From Streptomyces griseoflavus (GTDB lineage Bacteria; Actinomycetota; Actinomycetes; Streptomycetales; Streptomycetaceae), in NCBI RefSeq assembly GCF_014649995.1, contig NZ_BMUC01000024.1, positions 22,110 to 86,109 on the forward strand: a DNA stretch of 64,000 bases, in the 5' to 3' direction. Below the pieces are notes generated by a model. That model was not told the origin of the DNA, searched no databases, and was given only the letters and a program-made list of their open reading frames with translations. Of this stretch, positions 59,920 through 64,000 are shown one piece after another. Position 1 is the stretch's first letter. Each line of letters starts with the position of its first letter. The position numbers and the translations under genes are program-made.

Positions 59920-60549
59920 TCAGCGCAGCCACCCGTGGTCCCGGACCAGCGGGAGCCGGGCCCACAGCCGGCCGAATCCGAGGGCGTCACCGGCCGAGAC
60001 GGCGGCCAGTGCGACCAACACCACCGCGTACATCACGTGGTAGTCGACGAACGGGTTGGTCGACATGCTCGCCGAGCCGTCCGACAGGTGTTGCGCGGGC
60101 GGCCACTCCGCCACCCACATCAACGCCATCATCACGGTCCCCGCCAGCGCCGCCAGGCGCAGCGCCACCCCCGTCAGCAGCGCCAGTCCGATTCCCAGCA
60201 GACCCAGCATGAACAGCCAGTCCGCCCAGGCCGCCCCGGCCCAGGAGTGGAACGTCGACTCCATCGGACCGACCGCGACGTGTCCCAGGAAACCCTCGGT
60301 CGGCGAACCACCGTCGACCCAGCCCTTTCCGGAAGCGGTCGCGTAGCCGAAGCCGAACGTCTTGTCGAGGAACGCCCAGAGGAAGACGAATCCCATCAAC
60401 ACCCTTGCCGAGGCCCAGGCGTAGGCCCCTGCGGTACGCGTGCCGGTCCGCGCGGACTGGGCCGGCACCGGGGCGGAAACGGCCCGGTTCCGGCGGAGCG
60501 AGGGCAGGTGGAGACCCGAGGTGCGGTGCGTCGGCTGGTGAACGGTCAT
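59920..60549 (-). CDS. DoxX-family membrane protein
   Basis: A 209-aa protein with four membrane helices after a 45-residue cytoplasmic N-terminus. It has the DoxX-like pattern ARVLMGFVFLWAFLDKTFGFGYATASGKGWVDGG, then LFMLGLLGIGLALLTGVALRLAALAGTVMMALMW. Members of the family are linked to thiosulfate:quinone oxidoreductase or to membrane redox stress complexes. ATG 60549 has a GAAGGGAA site upstream. A 55-bp region with an inverted repeat of a DevR-like site lies upstream of the start. Confidence 0.82.
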   Translation of the reverse strand: MTVHQPTHRTSGLHLPSLRRNRAVSAPVPAQSARTGTRTAGAYAWASARVLMGFVFLWAFLDKTFGFGYATASGKGWVDGGSPTEGFLGHVAVGPMESTFHSWAGAAWADWLFMLGLLGIGLALLTGVALRLAALAGTVMMALMWVAEWPPAQHLSDGSASMSTNPFVDYHVMYAVVLVALAAVSAGDALGFGRLWARLPLVRDHGWLR

Positions 60550-60628
60550 GGCGGTGTTCCCTTCAGGGAGAGTCCGGTCGGTTCCTGACACCCCTTACTC
60601 TCCCGGCCCGCGATGGGCCGCACCCGAT

Positions 60629-60683
60629 GCCGAAGGTCCGCACCCGGGGACTCAACAGCCCCTGTCGGCCGGGACCTTCGGCC
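60629..60683 (-). promoter_or_regulatory. Paired DevR/OsdR-like sites upstream of doxX gene
   Basis: GCCGAAGGTCC (60629-60639) and GGACCTTCGGC (60672-60682) are perfect inverted copies, 32 bp apart. The second extends to GGGACCTTCGGCC (60671-60683), which resembles the other candidate sites in this island. They lie 80-134 bp before the doxX start, in the gap between doxX and the two-component genes, so they could serve doxX. Two inward-facing sites suggest dimer or tetramer binding. Confidence 0.5.
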
Positions 60684-60790
60684 ACGTCGGTGGTCCGGAA
60701 CCGGACGACGCACTCCGTGCGGAGCTCAATCCGCTCCCGGAATTGCCCTGTTGGGCTTTCCGACCGACGGATCATCCGCTGAGAGGTGCG

Positions 60791-63249
<2,459 letters not shown>

Positions 63250-63305
63250 CGAAACGCTCCTCCTGGTGCCTCGGTCTCCGTGACAACCCCTCATCCTTCC
63301 AGGAC

Positions 63306-63317
63306 GGCCGAGGTCCC
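63306..63317 (-). promoter_or_regulatory. Candidate DevR/OsdR site upstream of response regulator
   Basis: On the minus strand it reads GGGACCTCGGCC, differing by one deleted T from the doxX site. It is 57-68 bp upstream of the regulator start, suggesting autoregulation. Confidence 0.45.
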
Positions 63318-63343
63318 AAGCGGTTGGCCCGACACTGCCCGCC

Positions 63344-63695
63344 TCAGTGGGCCGTGAGGCCGCGGCGGCGGAACTGCCCCCGTACCCGCTCCACGAGCGC
63401 CGTGTCGGGGACCGGGGTGTCCCGCAGCGCGAACGGGATGCCCAGGGCGTCGTACCAGTCCCTCCGGAGTGACGGTGGTGGTCAGGGAGATGCCGCCGCG
63501 CGCCGCCTTTCGCAGGGCAGCTCGGCGACCGACAGGGCCGAGGCGCGGAACACCTTGACGCGGGCGTGCCTGACGGCGGAGAAACTGTCCACGGCGACCG
63601 ACAGGCCGGCGACGCCGCACGCCATGAAGCGGCGCACGGGGCACGATCCGCAGCTTGATGACACAGTCGTCGACGAGGGCCGGGACCTTCGGCAT
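63344..63695 (-). pseudogene. Pyruvate formate-lyase / activating enzyme remnant
   Basis: Three-frame translation of the minus strand gives consecutive fragments of pyruvate formate-lyase in the right order: [15 protein letters not shown], then [18 protein letters not shown] with AVRHARVKV, then [11 protein letters not shown], then [13 protein letters not shown]. These match the well-conserved PFL segments (MACGIAGLSVAADSLSAI, SVAKLP and DGIS). The end, [20 protein letters not shown] ... [15 protein letters not shown]-stop, resembles the C-terminus of PFL-activating enzyme. Both genes are reduced to about 350 bp by several deletions and frameshifts. It lies just upstream of the DevR-like regulator. 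A GGGACCTTCGGC site at 63682-63693 overlaps its 5' end. Confidence 0.65.
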
Positions 63696-63699
63696 TCCC

Positions 63700-64000
63700 C
63701 TCGGGGCCGCTGGGAGGCGACGGCAGGGGTGGGTGCGCACGCCCGGTCACGACGACGCGGCCCCGGTGGACGGGTGGCGCGGCGCACCGGCCGGCTCCGG
63801 TGCAGCGATGGCCGTCCGGTGCGCCCCACCTCGGTCGTGCGGCAGGACGTGTCCCCTGCCGAGCCGGTGGCAGGCGGTGGCGTCGAGCGTCCTGCCGGCC
63901 GGGCCGGTGGTCCACGGGCCGTACCCCCGTTATCTTTTTCGCGGTCCTGCAAGAGGGCCGCTGGCCTCCGGGCCCGGCATGACTGTTGCCCCCTGTCGAT
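63700..64000. other. Unassigned end of window
   Basis: I see no convincing gene in these 300 bp. A short A+T-richer patch at about 63930-63940 (TTATCTTTTTC) stands out against the GC-rich background and may mark a promoter, or an upstream gene outside the window. Open frames here are of shadow composition. Confidence 0.35.

Overview
The window is a gene-dense, very GC-rich actinobacterial chromosome segment. GTG starts are common, neighbouring genes often overlap by 4 bp, and the protein families are typical of Streptomyces, so a Streptomyces or close relative is the best guess. No rRNA or tRNA gene and no CRISPR array was seen.

Region 1 (1-10.3 kb) is mixed chromosomal content: a NarL-type response regulator, a ProP-like MFS transporter, a lipoprotein, an OsmC-family protein, a methyltransferase, a P1-family aminopeptidase, a DMT permease, a decayed Nudix gene, an ABC-F ATPase and an AraC/GyrI-like regulator. 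The ABC-F gene is preceded by a short leader ORF and a hairpin.

Region 2 (10.4-22.8 kb) is a tightly coupled five-gene minus-strand operon: DUF4132 protein, a 1680-aa protein, a MoxR-type AAA+ ATPase, a DUF5682-vWA fusion, and a SWIM zinc-finger protein. Its content parallels the uncharacterised E. coli yehI-yehL-yehM-yehP-yehQ set. It is the best candidate here for a poorly described multi-protein NTP-dependent system.

Region 3 (23-35.7 kb) holds a DUF4396 membrane protein behind a CsoR-like operator, a DUF998 protein diverging from a chloroperoxidase-like hydrolase, and a short gas-vesicle-like operon (gvpL/F, gvpK and two GvpA/J-domain fusions) with no recognisable structural gvpA. A MITE-like element follows, then partner-switching signalling genes: a PAS-GAF-PP2C phosphatase, a 1382-aa hybrid kinase-receiver-phosphatase-RsbW-like protein, and two STAS proteins.

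Region 4 (35.9-63.7 kb) is a hypoxia/dormancy-type island. It begins with a NAD-dependent formate dehydrogenase pair. It then carries many families found in the Mycobacterium tuberculosis DosR regulon: universal stress proteins, Hsp20, a DUF1876 protein, nicotinate phosphoribosyltransferase (frameshifted here), an Rv1733c-like membrane protein, an Rv2004c-like phosphotransferase/ATPase and a CtpF-like P-type ATPase. It also has two RCK/TrkA proteins, a flavodoxin-fold protein, a P1B-5 metal ATPase with a hemerythrin domain, an alcohol dehydrogenase and a DoxX protein. It ends with a DevS/DevR (OsdK/OsdR-like) two-component system. Upstream of that pair lies a heavily deleted pyruvate formate-lyase/activase remnant. 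GGGAC-YTTC-GGCC-like sites upstream of several of these genes are candidate DevR/OsdR boxes.
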